Assembly (NCBI RefSeq): GCF_033843265.1
Contig: NZ_JAWXRD010000040.1
Coordinates: 558,001-622,000 of the forward strand
DNA: 64,000 bases
Reading direction: 5' to 3'
Source: Scandinavium lactucae
Lineage (GTDB): Bacteria > Pseudomonadota > Gammaproteobacteria > Enterobacterales > Enterobacteriaceae
Shown in pieces: positions 50,367 to 58,998 of the stretch. Numbering within the stretch: position 1 is the first letter of the stretch; every line of letters starts with the position of its first letter. The position numbers were made by a program, and so were the translations under genes. A model generated the notes under the pieces. That model had not been told where the DNA came from. It saw only the letters and a list, made by a program, of their open reading frames with translations, and did no database searches.

Positions 50367-50870
50367 TTATGCGGGCAATGCTGGCCATTCAGGCGCATCA
50401 ACGCCAACATCAACCCTGTTAAGCGCCACGCGGTATGTTTTCCACGCCTTCAGTAAGGCGATCTCTTCTTTGGTGGCAATCCCTAATTCAACCGCATCAG
50501 CAAGGGGCGCGACAGATTGCGCGGCCAGTTGTAACAGTCCCAGCTTTCTGGCTTCGGCTAGCGCCACGTGATCAACTGGCGCAGGGACGATTTTCTCCCC
50601 GTCATACATCCATTCGCCGTCAATGTTGAAACCTTTCGGTACGGATTTTTTAGCTACTTCAGCCACGGTCATATTCACAGGCCACAACGCAGAAACGTCA
50701 TAATCTGCCGTTCTGATAATGCCATCAGCGGTAAACGCAATTTTGAGTTTCACCGCCGAGAATTTTTCCTGGCTTGCATACCAGTCATTACCATCTTCAT
50801 CTTTCAGATAAAGGATATTTTCAGCCTCTTTTACTTCAGGCTCGTAAAATGAAAGTTGTTTTAATTGCAT
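50367..50870 (-). CDS. Tail fibre assembly protein (Tfa family)
   Basis: The product has 167 residues. It is a caudoviral tail fibre assembly chaperone: YLKDEDGNDWYASQEKF near 20-36 and the C-terminal ALNRVDVGVDAPEWPALPA. It helps fold the preceding fibre. It lies 2 bases after the fibre gene and is the last gene of the tail operon, as in P2 (gene G) and e14. Confidence 0.88.
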   Translation of the reverse strand: MQLKQLSFYEPEVKEAENILYLKDEDGNDWYASQEKFSAVKLKIAFTADGIIRTADYDVSALWPVNMTVAEVAKKSVPKGFNIDGEWMYDGEKIVPAPVDHVALAEARKLGLLQLAAQSVAPLADAVELGIATKEEIALLKAWKTYRVALNRVDVGVDAPEWPALPA

Positions 50871-50872
50871 AA

Positions 50873-52609
50873 TTACCCCGAAATCGTTCGCCAGGCGCCG
50901 TTAATATTAATCTGGACAGGCTTGTACTGAATTGTGTCATCAAGTGGTGCATCACCCTCAACGTACCAGCCCGTAAATGCACATCCCCCCGGTACGTAAT
51001 TCCAGCCATTACGTTTCAGGACGATCGTTCCCGGACTCCCCTGACGAACGTCAATCACTGTTGAGGTTTTTAGCGGATAGCGCCCGTCGCTTTCACCTTT
51101 TGTATAGGCTCCCGTTTTCGCCATATACCCAGCATCCGACTGCGCTTTGGTGTAAGAGTCCCCCGCTTTAGCCAGCACGACAACTGCATCGCTGGCCGTG
51201 TGGCGCAGGTAAGGCCGTGCAGCGTCACCCGAAACAAACCCGCCAATATGAGAGCCGTCGCGCGCTATGCAATTGACAATATCCGGGGTTGGCCTGTTGT
51301 TCGATCCGTACATCTCAACCCATGGAGACCACGGACCTGAGCCAGTCCATGCCCCCTGTACCGCCCTGAGAAATAAACGCCCAGTGTAGGTGATATACAT
51401 TTGCTGGCAGCCATAGGCTGATTGTGTCACAAACAGCGTGCCTGCAATCGTTACAGGATAGTGATAAGCAGCCGTTGCGCCTGCATTGGATGGTTGATAG
51501 TAAACACCATGGTTAACCCTGTCGCCCAAGGTGTTTAAGTCTACCGCAAGGGCATTTCGGGATGCCGGTAGCGCCCCTATATCATCCGGGGTGGGTTTAT
51601 TAAATGGTCCCCAAATTTTCTGTTTTTTCTTTGCAACTACCGAACCATCAGATTTTTTAATTGCGAGCCATTCAACAGATAAATTACCGGAAGAGTCGAT
51701 AAACAAATTGGCACTCAGAGCCTGAGAGCCATCACCGCTGTCGCCATAGAGAAGATGAACACCACACCCATAGCTGCCAAAATTTATGCTTTTTGACCCG
51801 CCGCCCTGCTTGAACATCATTGATACCAGACCGTTCTTATCAGCAAGATTGGCATCTGTAACTGGAAGCGCCGTGCCCAAAAGTCCGCCGTCACCAACTT
51901 TGGTGATTCTTCCGGGGGTTGGATCGCTTGTTGAAGTGGTGACATCCTGAATTGCCGCCGTTCCCAGACTCTTTTTAACGCCGGTCAGGTCATCATTAAC
52001 GGTTTTCACCGCTTTCGGCGTCGCAGCGAGCCCCTCAGACGTGCTGTCGGTCGCACTACTGAGCTGAACAAGACCTTTACGCACGGTCGTGGCATCCAGA
52101 ACTCCAATGGCTTCACGCGAGCTTTTTTGGGCTGCCTCGCCTTTTGCCGCTATCTCAGAAAGATTTTTATCGATCCGCAGGAACAGGCCATCGCCGGTCG
52201 CAACTTTTAATTCAACATTTGCCGTCTCCGATACCGCAAGGCGGTATTGCAGGCTCACACTAACCCCGTTTTCCGGCTTCTCTATGGCGGCACAGTTCGC
52301 AACGGAATACAGCTCCCCCGCATCGGTCAGCAGGCCGACCTCCCTGACAACGAACCCGCCAACATCGACCGGCAAGACCAGTTGCGCGATAAACTGGTTC
52401 TCCTGGTCTGGCGAAACCTGCAGTGCAGAAATGGCGTTGCGATACACTTCACATACCAGTTTCGTTTGTGCCGGATCCGGCCTGACGGCCTGCCCGTTCC
52501 CGTCACCCACCACAAAATCTTTAATAATGACGGGCTTCCCGGTCGCAGAGGACTGCGCCTCCAGCTCTTTGCCCTTGTTGGTCAGAATGCTGTAATACTT
52601 CTCAGCCAT
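50873..52609 (-). CDS. Tail fibre protein (P2 gpH-like)
   Basis: The product has 578 residues. The N-terminal 150 residues are the conserved P2 gpH baseplate-attachment domain (KYYSILTNKGKELEAQS near 4-20, DVGGFVVREVGLLTDAGELY). The middle has repeats of the form GLVQLSSATDSTSEGLAATP typical of phage tail fibres. The C-terminus (GGCAFTGWYVEGD) is the host-binding end and likely the most variable. It binds the cell surface. It is followed by tfa. Confidence 0.9.
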   Translation of the reverse strand: MAEKYYSILTNKGKELEAQSSATGKPVIIKDFVVGDGNGQAVRPDPAQTKLVCEVYRNAISALQVSPDQENQFIAQLVLPVDVGGFVVREVGLLTDAGELYSVANCAAIEKPENGVSVSLQYRLAVSETANVELKVATGDGLFLRIDKNLSEIAAKGEAAQKSSREAIGVLDATTVRKGLVQLSSATDSTSEGLAATPKAVKTVNDDLTGVKKSLGTAAIQDVTTSTSDPTPGRITKVGDGGLLGTALPVTDANLADKNGLVSMMFKQGGGSKSINFGSYGCGVHLLYGDSGDGSQALSANLFIDSSGNLSVEWLAIKKSDGSVVAKKKQKIWGPFNKPTPDDIGALPASRNALAVDLNTLGDRVNHGVYYQPSNAGATAAYHYPVTIAGTLFVTQSAYGCQQMYITYTGRLFLRAVQGAWTGSGPWSPWVEMYGSNNRPTPDIVNCIARDGSHIGGFVSGDAARPYLRHTASDAVVVLAKAGDSYTKAQSDAGYMAKTGAYTKGESDGRYPLKTSTVIDVRQGSPGTIVLKRNGWNYVPGGCAFTGWYVEGDAPLDDTIQYKPVQININGAWRTISG

Positions 52610-52611
52610 GG

Positions 52612-53163
52612 CTAAACTCCTGCCTCAATAACAACGTCAATCCAGGCGGTAACAGCGCCGCCGGTATAATAGGTTCCCTTCGCGCCTAGATCGGCGATCA
52701 CGTCGATGGTGGTCAGCAGACTGCGAAGGTTTTTGGCTTTATCCACCTGACGGCGTATGCGCTGGTACAGCGCCTCATCAACGGCCTGCACGCTGTAGAC
52801 CTCCACGCGGAAGGTATAGGGGTCTTTGCGCGGCTCATCTTCCCACCACTCCACGACGGTGGTTGGCAGACTGACCGCGCTCAGCGACCGGCGAACTGCA
52901 CCGGCCGTACCGCGATGCTGATGCACGTAAGCTGCATCCTTAATCACCTGCCGTTTTTCTTCCTCCGTCCAAGCGTCATCCCACGAGTCCACCGCAAATT
53001 CCCAGGCCAGCCAGGGCAGAAGATGAGCCGGACAGGTATCAGGATTTTTCGCCTTACGCACCATGTCAGTATCCAGCGCAACAATCTGCTCCGTGCTGGC
53101 CTTCTCCTGCGCACGTTCCGGATGAAGGGCTGAGGGAGGCAGAAGGGAGCGAAATTTATTCAC
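52612..53163 (-). CDS. Tail protein I (P2 gpI-like)
   Basis: The product has 183 residues. Motifs of P2 gpI are seen: LLPPSALHPERAQEKASTEQ near 6-25 and LLPWLAWEFAVDSWDDAW near 48-65. It is a baseplate component that connects to the fibre. It overlaps gpJ by 4 bases and ends 2 bases before the fibre start. Confidence 0.9.
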   Translation of the reverse strand: MNKFRSLLPPSALHPERAQEKASTEQIVALDTDMVRKAKNPDTCPAHLLPWLAWEFAVDSWDDAWTEEEKRQVIKDAAYVHQHRGTAGAVRRSLSAVSLPTTVVEWWEDEPRKDPYTFRVEVYSVQAVDEALYQRIRRQVDKAKNLRSLLTTIDVIADLGAKGTYYTGGAVTAWIDVVIEAGV

Positions 53164-54071
53164 CGGAGCCCCCCTTTACGTGTAACTTTTAACGCGCTGC
53201 ACCAGGGTGCCTGGCCCGCCACGGCTTCCAGATCTACCGTCGGACTGATCAACCGGACCCGGGATACGCCCGGCTGCTGAAGTGCAGAGTAAATCGCGGA
53301 GAGTGGTACGATAGCGTTAATGCGATGGGAAAGCCGGGTGTAACTCGTCAGTGTGCTGATCGCGTTTTCCAGAACAGTCTGTGCATCCGGCCCGTCAGAT
53401 ATTTCAAGCTCTGCCGTGACGGTATAACTGGCGATACTGGCACTTTTCACGCTGACAAAATCGGTGAGCGGCCTGACTTCATCCGCGCTAAGTGTTTTTA
53501 TTACAGCTTCGATCAAGTTAACGTCTGCCTCGCCGTTATCTTTGCGCGAGAGCACGTACACATCCACCTCGCCAGGGCGGTTATGGGTTTCTGGCCCGTA
53601 AGCATCCGCGTCCAGCACATCATTATCTGCGGATTTTGCATGGAAACGGTACGCATTGCGGGCACCAGCCGTATTCAGCTGCGCCCATGAAAGCTGTATA
53701 CGTTCACGAAAAGCGTCATCGTCTTCATAGACAGAATCGACAGGGGGAACCGCATCCGGAGCGCCGGGTTTAATCACCAGGCGGGAAACATTAAAACCCG
53801 CACCTAACTGATCGAGATCGGGGCCTCTGGCACTGGCGAGGAAAACTGCGCGTACCGCGTCATTAACCCGCTGAAACGCCAGGGTGAGCTGGTAGGCGTT
53901 GATTTCGCCTTGTTTATACGCCGGGTCAGATTCTACCAGCGCATCAAATTCCGAATCGAGTTCGCGTAGCCGCCCCAGCCAGCGGGTAAAAATGTCAGCG
54001 GTATCGGGTACCACCAGGGCATCTGGTACCGCAAGGTTGGACAGGTTAATTACGTCATAGCTGTTTGCCAT
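53160..54071 (-). CDS. Baseplate protein J (P2 gpJ-like)
   Basis: The product has 303 residues. The gpJ family is visible from the N-terminus (VINLSNLAVPDALVVPDTAD) through LDADAYGPETHNRPGEVDVYVLS in outline near 155-177 and VTAELEISDGPD. It forms the periphery of the baseplate. I took MANSYDVINL as start (54071), within an overlap of 17 bases with gpW. It overlaps gpI by 4 bases. Confidence 0.9.
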   Translation of the reverse strand: MANSYDVINLSNLAVPDALVVPDTADIFTRWLGRLRELDSEFDALVESDPAYKQGEINAYQLTLAFQRVNDAVRAVFLASARGPDLDQLGAGFNVSRLVIKPGAPDAVPPVDSVYEDDDAFRERIQLSWAQLNTAGARNAYRFHAKSADNDVLDADAYGPETHNRPGEVDVYVLSRKDNGEADVNLIEAVIKTLSADEVRPLTDFVSVKSASIASYTVTAELEISDGPDAQTVLENAISTLTSYTRLSHRINAIVPLSAIYSALQQPGVSRVRLISPTVDLEAVAGQAPWCSALKVTRKGGLR

Positions 54072-54405
54072 AAATCGGTATACCTCCGGTGCTGACAGGA
54101 AGATTGTTCTCTTTGTTAATCCCTTCGATATCCACCACACACCCCGTTTCTGCAGGGAAGGAAACGACCACGCGTGTGACCTTCAGCCGGGGTTCCCAGC
54201 GCGCCAGCGCTGAAGCTGTCGCTGCGATAATGCGCAGCCTCGTCAGGTCGTCACGGGGGTTGTCCACCAGCGAAAACAGATCGCTGCCATAATCACGGAC
54301 CAGCACACGGCTGCCGACGGGTGTGGAGAGAATATCGCTGACGGACTGGCGCAAATGGTCGCTACCGGACAGGCGTTTCCCGGTCCGGCTGTTTACACCG
54401 TTCAT
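54055..54405 (-). CDS. Baseplate wedge protein W (GPW/gp25 family)
   Basis: The product has 116 residues (P2 gpW 115). It belongs to the gp25 family of wedge proteins: DHLRQSVSDILSTPVGSRVLV near 16-36 in outline and DLTRLRIIAATASAL near 53-67. It is part of the baseplate inner wedge with J. In P2 the order V-W-J-I-H is conserved; here V lies elsewhere. Confidence 0.92.
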   Translation of the reverse strand: MNGVNSRTGKRLSGSDHLRQSVSDILSTPVGSRVLVRDYGSDLFSLVDNPRDDLTRLRIIAATASALARWEPRLKVTRVVVSFPAETGCVVDIEGINKENNLPVSTGGIPIYGKQL

Positions 54406-54441
54406 AGTATTTTCCGTATCTGTTTGCCGGATGGCGGAGGG

Positions 54442-55560
54442 TTAGCCGAAGTAATCCGGGCCGGTTTTATCCTTGCTGCCAGATTGTTTTGAAGATTTCG
54501 CTGGCTTACGAATATCAACCACCAGGTTGTACGTGTAGCTGAATCCGGCTGGAGTCAAGGAAAACACCAGTGACTCAACCACCCAAGCACGGTCTTCCCG
54601 CTCGCCAAAACCGGACGTGGAAACGCCGGATTCTGCCGTAAGGGGAACATGTTTCGGTCGGCAGGGTCCGGTTACCGTCATTTTCTGTTCATTACGGCGG
54701 GCCTGCGTTTTTTTCGCTTTGGCCTGCTGGTCGGCGGTGGCCTTTACTGGCTGGGTGTACGGATTAGCCATCGAGGGGCCGTCATGATCAACCGTGGTGG
54801 TTTTGGTCTTGCCGTCAGCCTCATCGTAATAACGCACCCCGATTTTGCCCGATGACTTACCGCTGCTGGCGGTGGCCTTACCCGTCGAACTCCCCCGCTC
54901 GCCTTCGTTGTATGACCAGCTGGAGACCTCTTCAGGAGTGATGACCACTGTTCCTGTCTGCTCACCGGAAGCATTCGCCGTCGCACCCTGACGCAGAAAT
55001 AGCCAGTAACCGCCCGACGGTTTGCTGACCGCGTTCCACGTTCGGGCAAGGCGGGTCAGCAAATTGGCGTCCGATTCTGCCACCTGATCAACGTGATCGA
55101 TATGGATGTCGGCGAGCTCTCCGGCCACTTTCGGCACCAGACCGTTTTCAGTGGCCACGGTTTTGACCAGATCCGCCAGTCGCAGATTATCCCAGCTACG
55201 GGTTTTCTGACTGAGCACATCACCGGGCTGTTTTTGCGCGTTCATGGGCGCTGCAGTGGCATAAATCTCGATACGACGTGGCGGGCCGCCGCTGCCCACG
55301 CCGGACACCACGAACCAGCCCTTATCCACCAGCTGGTCGTTAAAGCCCAGCGCCACGCGTAGCCGTGCCCCTTTTGTCGGTAAAGGGAGCGTTTCCGACA
55401 ATAGCGTGATTTTCAGCTCATCCGCTTTTGCCGTGGCACCTCCGTAATCAGTCAGCGTCAGCTCGGCCAGGCTTTGCTGCAGCGCGCGGGTAATATCTTT
55501 TCCCTCCGCGCTGACGCTGAAAGCGGGAGCATATTCGGGTTTAACACTCTGTTCGGTCAT
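54442..55560 (-). CDS. Late control protein D (tail hub, P2 gpD-like)
   Basis: The product has 372 residues. Phage_GPD motifs: LTLTDYGGATAKADELKI near 30-47, GWFVVSGVGSGGPPRRIEI and LADLVKTVATENGLV. It is a hub protein homologous to gp27 and the base for the V spike. I started at MTEQSVKPEYAPAF (55560), as the longer frame would overlap gene X. The C-terminal tail has lysine and serine rich repeats (KPAKSSKQSGSKDK). Confidence 0.88.
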   Translation of the reverse strand: MTEQSVKPEYAPAFSVSAEGKDITRALQQSLAELTLTDYGGATAKADELKITLLSETLPLPTKGARLRVALGFNDQLVDKGWFVVSGVGSGGPPRRIEIYATAAPMNAQKQPGDVLSQKTRSWDNLRLADLVKTVATENGLVPKVAGELADIHIDHVDQVAESDANLLTRLARTWNAVSKPSGGYWLFLRQGATANASGEQTGTVVITPEEVSSWSYNEGERGSSTGKATASSGKSSGKIGVRYYDEADGKTKTTTVDHDGPSMANPYTQPVKATADQQAKAKKTQARRNEQKMTVTGPCRPKHVPLTAESGVSTSGFGEREDRAWVVESLVFSLTPAGFSYTYNLVVDIRKPAKSSKQSGSKDKTGPDYFG

Positions 55561-55561
55561 T

Positions 55562-55777
55562 TTAATCCCACAGACTGAACGCAGAATCCTGAACCGGCGG
55601 AGCCAGATCCGGCAGGGTGATAAACAGTCCTGACGGATAAACAGCACCGACATCGGCCAGCCCCGGATTCGCTTCGAGAACCTGCGTCACAATATAAGAA
55701 AGGTTTTCAATGCCGTAATGCGCCGCGCAGACAGCATCCAGCACGTCACCGTCACGGGTTTGATATATCGTCTGCAT
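55562..55777 (-). CDS. Tail protein X (LysM-like)
   Basis: The product has 71 residues, the P2 gpX length. It is LysM-like (TIYQTRDGDVLDAVCAAHYG near 3-22; VYPSGLFITLPDL near 48-60) and is an essential tail component in P2. It overlaps gpU by 26 bases and ends 2 bases before gpD. Confidence 0.9.
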   Translation of the reverse strand: MQTIYQTRDGDVLDAVCAAHYGIENLSYIVTQVLEANPGLADVGAVYPSGLFITLPDLAPPVQDSAFSLWD

Positions 55778-56222
55778 AATGTTTCAGCGTCATCGTCCAG
55801 TTTTTATTACGGTGGCCGCCACCAGGCAGGAATCGACTGGTCGTGTCGGAGAAGTCGATCACCACCCACCAGCCCAGCACATCCCCTTCACCGCTGACCA
55901 GTTGCTGTGGCTTGTTCTGGTCTGCGAGATCATAGAGATCGTTAACGGCATTCACCCCCTTACGGAAGAAGGCGTGCGACTCCCCTTCAAGCCGGACGGT
56001 TCGCCCGGGCTTGCCGGTATACTGCAATAAATCTTGCTTCCCGATCCGCTCCTGCTCGCTCCATCGCCAGCTGGCCTCGCGGGTCAGCTGGTTATACGCC
56101 GTGGTGTCGATGGAAAAGGCAAAGTCGCCCAGCATCATCATCACCCGGGCAGCCTGTACGCCACGAACCGAGCTAGCCCCTGTCTGCCCAAAGTCTTCAA
56201 AGACAGGAATGATTTCACTCAC
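55752..56222 (-). CDS. Tail protein U (P2 gpU-like)
   Basis: The product has 156 residues. P2 gpU family: MMLGDFAFSIDTTAYNQLTREASWRW near 29-54 in outline, then LVSGEGDVLGWWVVIDFSDT near 107-126. It is a tail completion component. It overlaps gpT by 4 bases. Confidence 0.9.
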   Translation of the reverse strand: MSEIIPVFEDFGQTGASSVRGVQAARVMMMLGDFAFSIDTTAYNQLTREASWRWSEQERIGKQDLLQYTGKPGRTVRLEGESHAFFRKGVNAVNDLYDLADQNKPQQLVSGEGDVLGWWVVIDFSDTTSRFLPGGGHRNKNWTMTLKHYADDISNP

Positions 56223-58033
56223 CAGATTTGCCCTCCGTCCAGCATGCTGCTGTCACCCGTAAAAGCCGGGCTGCTTTTCGTCACTGCCTCAACTTCATCA
56301 GCAATCCCCCGCTCGTCCTGCCCCGGTGCACCGTGAATTTCAAACCGGTATTCATACTTACGGTTATCTGTCAGTTGTCGGGGAGGCGGCGCTTTGTCCG
56401 CGGAATCCAGCTTTTGAAGCAACATCACCCAGTCACTTCCACCCTCTTCTACTGACTGGCCTGCCGGCGGTGTCGGTATCTCCGCTGTGAGCCAGCTGTG
56501 GTTTTTTTCAAACGCAGGAGAGGAAGGAAGCCTGTAATTTCTCCAGGCGCAGGCATAATCGTCGGATGTCTCACGCCCGGGTTGAGCAGACTCTCTCTGG
56601 TTGTTGTTGAGAACTGAGCCCCAGCTGAACAGCGCGTCGCTGCTTTCCGGCGTCACATATTTATCGAGAGTATTGTTGAATGACTCCTCGTCGTCGCGGA
56701 AAAATCCGCGGCTGTCCCGGTACGATTTTTTCACGTCATCCACCAGCGCCGGTTTCTCAGTGAGCTGCTGCTCAAACCATTCGCCCTGCCCGTTTTTCTG
56801 GGCCGTCATACGGGCGATATCAACCGAACCGGTCATCGCCAGCGATTTAAGGACATCACGCTGATCGCTTCGCTCATCCGGCAGCAGCCAGGACAGTTTT
56901 TTCGCCAGTGCGAACGCCACCTTTCCGACGAAAACGATCCCCTGCCCGAACGTCAGCACACCGGGGTAGAGGTCATTACGCAGAAAACTGACGATGTGCC
57001 TGATCCCCCCGCCTTTAAACCACTCCGCCATATCGTCAGTCAGACGGCGGATATCCGGCGCCAGTTCGTTACCGAGCTGACCGGAGATTTCCGCCACCGC
57101 AGAAGAAAAGACAGTCTGAAGGTTGGTAATGGCGCGGTTGCCCTCCATCGCGCCTTCAGCACCCTCTTTCGTGACCAAGTTATACCGGCGCTGCTCGTCC
57201 ATCAGATCGCGGTAACTCTTCCCGGACTGCTTCAGCAGCATCAGCAGCTTGCTGGCCTCGCCGCCAAACAGCGAATCCAGCGCAAAGGAGGCTTTCGATT
57301 CATCCTGCAGGCTGAGCGCGCGCTCGACGATTTTCTCAAACTGCGCCATATCGCTGACGCCGGCTAAATCTCCCGCCTTAAACCCCAGCGTTTCAAACGC
57401 GTCCTGCAGCGATCCCTGCTTGCCGTTCTGCTTGTACTCCCCCGCCTTGTGCAGATACTCCTCGAACAGATCGCCGATGTTCTCCCCGTTCATGTCGTAC
57501 TGTTTTGCGAGCGTGTCCCAGGCATCAAACGTCGGGATTTCCACGCCATAGCTTTTCGCCACGCCGGCACGCCGGGCCGTCTCCGCGTTGGTGGCCGCCG
57601 GGGCAATCAGGGTGCCCAGGGCGGAAGCCACCACCCCGCCGCCGCCGATCGCCAACCCCGGCGCCACCATAGAGCCCAGCTGACCGGCGATACCCAGACC
57701 GCGGCGAAACAGACCTTTACCTGCCCCCTTGAATGCCGACAGCCGCTGTGCCTTCTGCATCTGCTGGTTCAGCTTCTGCTGCTCGGCTTCGGTTTTGCGA
57801 ATTTCACGGGACACGTCACTGTACCGCCGCTTAAGGTCGCCCAGGCTTTGCCCGGCAAGCTTTGCCCGCTTGATTTCCGCCGCCAGCTTAGTCTGATCTT
57901 TCGTCAGTTTTTCTGACTGCTTCCCGACGTCCTTCAGGCTCTTTTGCAGGCCGTTTGCTGAACGGCTCCATGAACTGTCGATATTGCCACCAAAGGTAAT
58001 GACGGCCTTAAGGTTCTGGCTTAATCCGGCCAC
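56219..58033 (-). CDS. Tail tape measure protein (P2 gpT-like)
   Basis: The product has 604 residues, somewhat shorter than P2 gpT (815), so a shorter tail is implied. An N-terminal coiled coil (near 30-90, KDQTKLAAEIKRAK, VSREIRKTEAEQQKL) precedes a glycine-rich membrane-like stretch (LGIAGQLGSMVAPGLAIGGG in outline). The start is GTG (GTG GCC GGA), inside the tail of the E' frame. Tape measure length sets tail length. Confidence 0.9.
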   Translation of the reverse strand: MAGLSQNLKAVITFGGNIDSSWSRSANGLQKSLKDVGKQSEKLTKDQTKLAAEIKRAKLAGQSLGDLKRRYSDVSREIRKTEAEQQKLNQQMQKAQRLSAFKGAGKGLFRRGLGIAGQLGSMVAPGLAIGGGGVVASALGTLIAPAATNAETARRAGVAKSYGVEIPTFDAWDTLAKQYDMNGENIGDLFEEYLHKAGEYKQNGKQGSLQDAFETLGFKAGDLAGVSDMAQFEKIVERALSLQDESKASFALDSLFGGEASKLLMLLKQSGKSYRDLMDEQRRYNLVTKEGAEGAMEGNRAITNLQTVFSSAVAEISGQLGNELAPDIRRLTDDMAEWFKGGGIRHIVSFLRNDLYPGVLTFGQGIVFVGKVAFALAKKLSWLLPDERSDQRDVLKSLAMTGSVDIARMTAQKNGQGEWFEQQLTEKPALVDDVKKSYRDSRGFFRDDEESFNNTLDKYVTPESSDALFSWGSVLNNNQRESAQPGRETSDDYACAWRNYRLPSSPAFEKNHSWLTAEIPTPPAGQSVEEGGSDWVMLLQKLDSADKAPPPRQLTDNRKYEYRFEIHGAPGQDERGIADEVEAVTKSSPAFTGDSSMLDGGQIW

Positions 58034-58190
58034 GATTTACCGCCTCCACTTCGTCGGTGAGAAAATCAGAAAACACGCTGAACGGCATATCCAGGTATTC
58101 CGTCATGGGAAAATGCAGGCGCCGCCCGAGAAAGCGTATCGCCCGGATCAGGCCTCTTTCGGTCGCTCCGCGGGCGGGAGCATAAAAACA
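58008..58190 (-). CDS. gpE' extension reached by a -1 frameshift from gene E
   Basis: After the T-run at 58184-58188 (TGTTTTTATG, minus strand), the -1 frame is open for about 60 codons (through RGLIRAIRFLGRRLH and EYLDMPFSVFSDFLTDE) and stops at 58008, inside gpT. In P2 the E+E' fusion is made by the same -1 shift. Such pairs are tail assembly chaperones. Confidence 0.65.
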   Translation of the reverse strand, partial: CFYAPARGATERGLIRAIRFLGRRLHFPMTEYLDMPFSVFSDFLTDEVEAVNRGRIKPEP

Positions 58191-58435
58191 TTAAACGCGT
58201 CCAGCAGCTGCGCATAATCCGCCGCCGTCAGCTGCCAGATATCCTGCTCGCTGAGGTTGCACAGAAGCGCAATCATGCGCGCTTCTTTCTCTTCTTCACT
58301 GCCGCGGTCTTTGGAAAAGGCGATGCGGTCACGCACAAGCGGCTCGCGCAGCGTCACCTGTTCGAGGAGACCGCCGTTCTCAACGGAAACAGGGGAATAC
58401 AGTTTGATAACGCGGGTTTCACCGGGAAAATTCAT
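58148..58435 (-). CDS. Tail assembly protein E (P2 gpE-like)
   Basis: The product has 95 residues. P2 gpE family: KDRGSEEEKEARMIALLCNL near 38-57 and LTAADYAQLLDAFNVFMLPP near 66-85. It is a tail assembly chaperone, used with the E' frameshift product and the tape measure. It lies after a hairpin that follows FII. Confidence 0.85.
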   Translation of the reverse strand: MNFPGETRVIKLYSPVSVENGGLLEQVTLREPLVRDRIAFSKDRGSEEEKEARMIALLCNLSEQDIWQLTAADYAQLLDAFNVFMLPPAERPKEA

Positions 58436-58452
58436 AACACTCTCCGTAAAGT

Positions 58453-58473
58453 AAAAACGGCCCGCAGGCCGTT
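58453..58473 (-). terminator. Terminator-like hairpin after the tail tube gene
   Basis: On the minus strand AACGGCC and GGCCGTT with a 4-base loop (58456-58473), followed by five T. It lies between FII and E in the late operon. Confidence 0.65.
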
Positions 58474-58491
58474 ATAGAAAGGAAGTTAGTC

Positions 58492-58998
58492 TCAGAGGCG
58501 AACTTTAGCCGCCAAGCCGGATAACACATCCACACCATTCACCCGGCGCGAGAAGCGTTCAGTATCAATTTCAAAAAGCTCGCGGCCGTCTTTGGTCTGA
58601 CGGTAATAGCTCACGGCGATGTCCACCGTGATAGCGTTTTCCGAGAGGCTGTCCTTGCCGCGCGCATCGGGCGTGACGGTCTGTACAAAGCCCTCGATCT
58701 CCTCGATGGTGCCCAACGCGGTACCGTTAGCCAGATACCCCTGATAGGCCGTAAAGCGCGGACGGCTGCCGCTGACAAAACCGAAGGCGGTCAGCATGTC
58801 CACGTCCACACCGTAAAACTTCAGCTGGCAGGTGAGAGCCTCCATGCCGTCATCGACGGGGGATGGCGCGTCCTGTGCGCCGGTGCGCAGATCGGTTTTG
58901 ACAATGGACAGTGCCGGCGGCGTGAATTCATGCGCCCCCTGTATGCGGATCCCCTGCCGGAAGAAGGTCCAGACACGTAATGTGTTTTTTTCGCTCAT
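58492..58998 (-). CDS. Major tail tube protein (P2 gpFII-like)
   Basis: The product has 168 residues. The FII motifs are FRQGIRIQGAHEFTPPALSI near 13-32 and DAPSPVDDGMEALTCQLKFYGV near 43-64 in outline. It forms the inner tube of the contractile tail. Its start overlaps FI by 4 bases, giving coupled sheath and tube production. Confidence 0.92.
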   Translation of the reverse strand: MSEKNTLRVWTFFRQGIRIQGAHEFTPPALSIVKTDLRTGAQDAPSPVDDGMEALTCQLKFYGVDVDMLTAFGFVSGSRPRFTAYQGYLANGTALGTIEEIEGFVQTVTPDARGKDSLSENAITVDIAVSYYRQTKDGRELFEIDTERFSRRVNGVDVLSGLAAKVRL

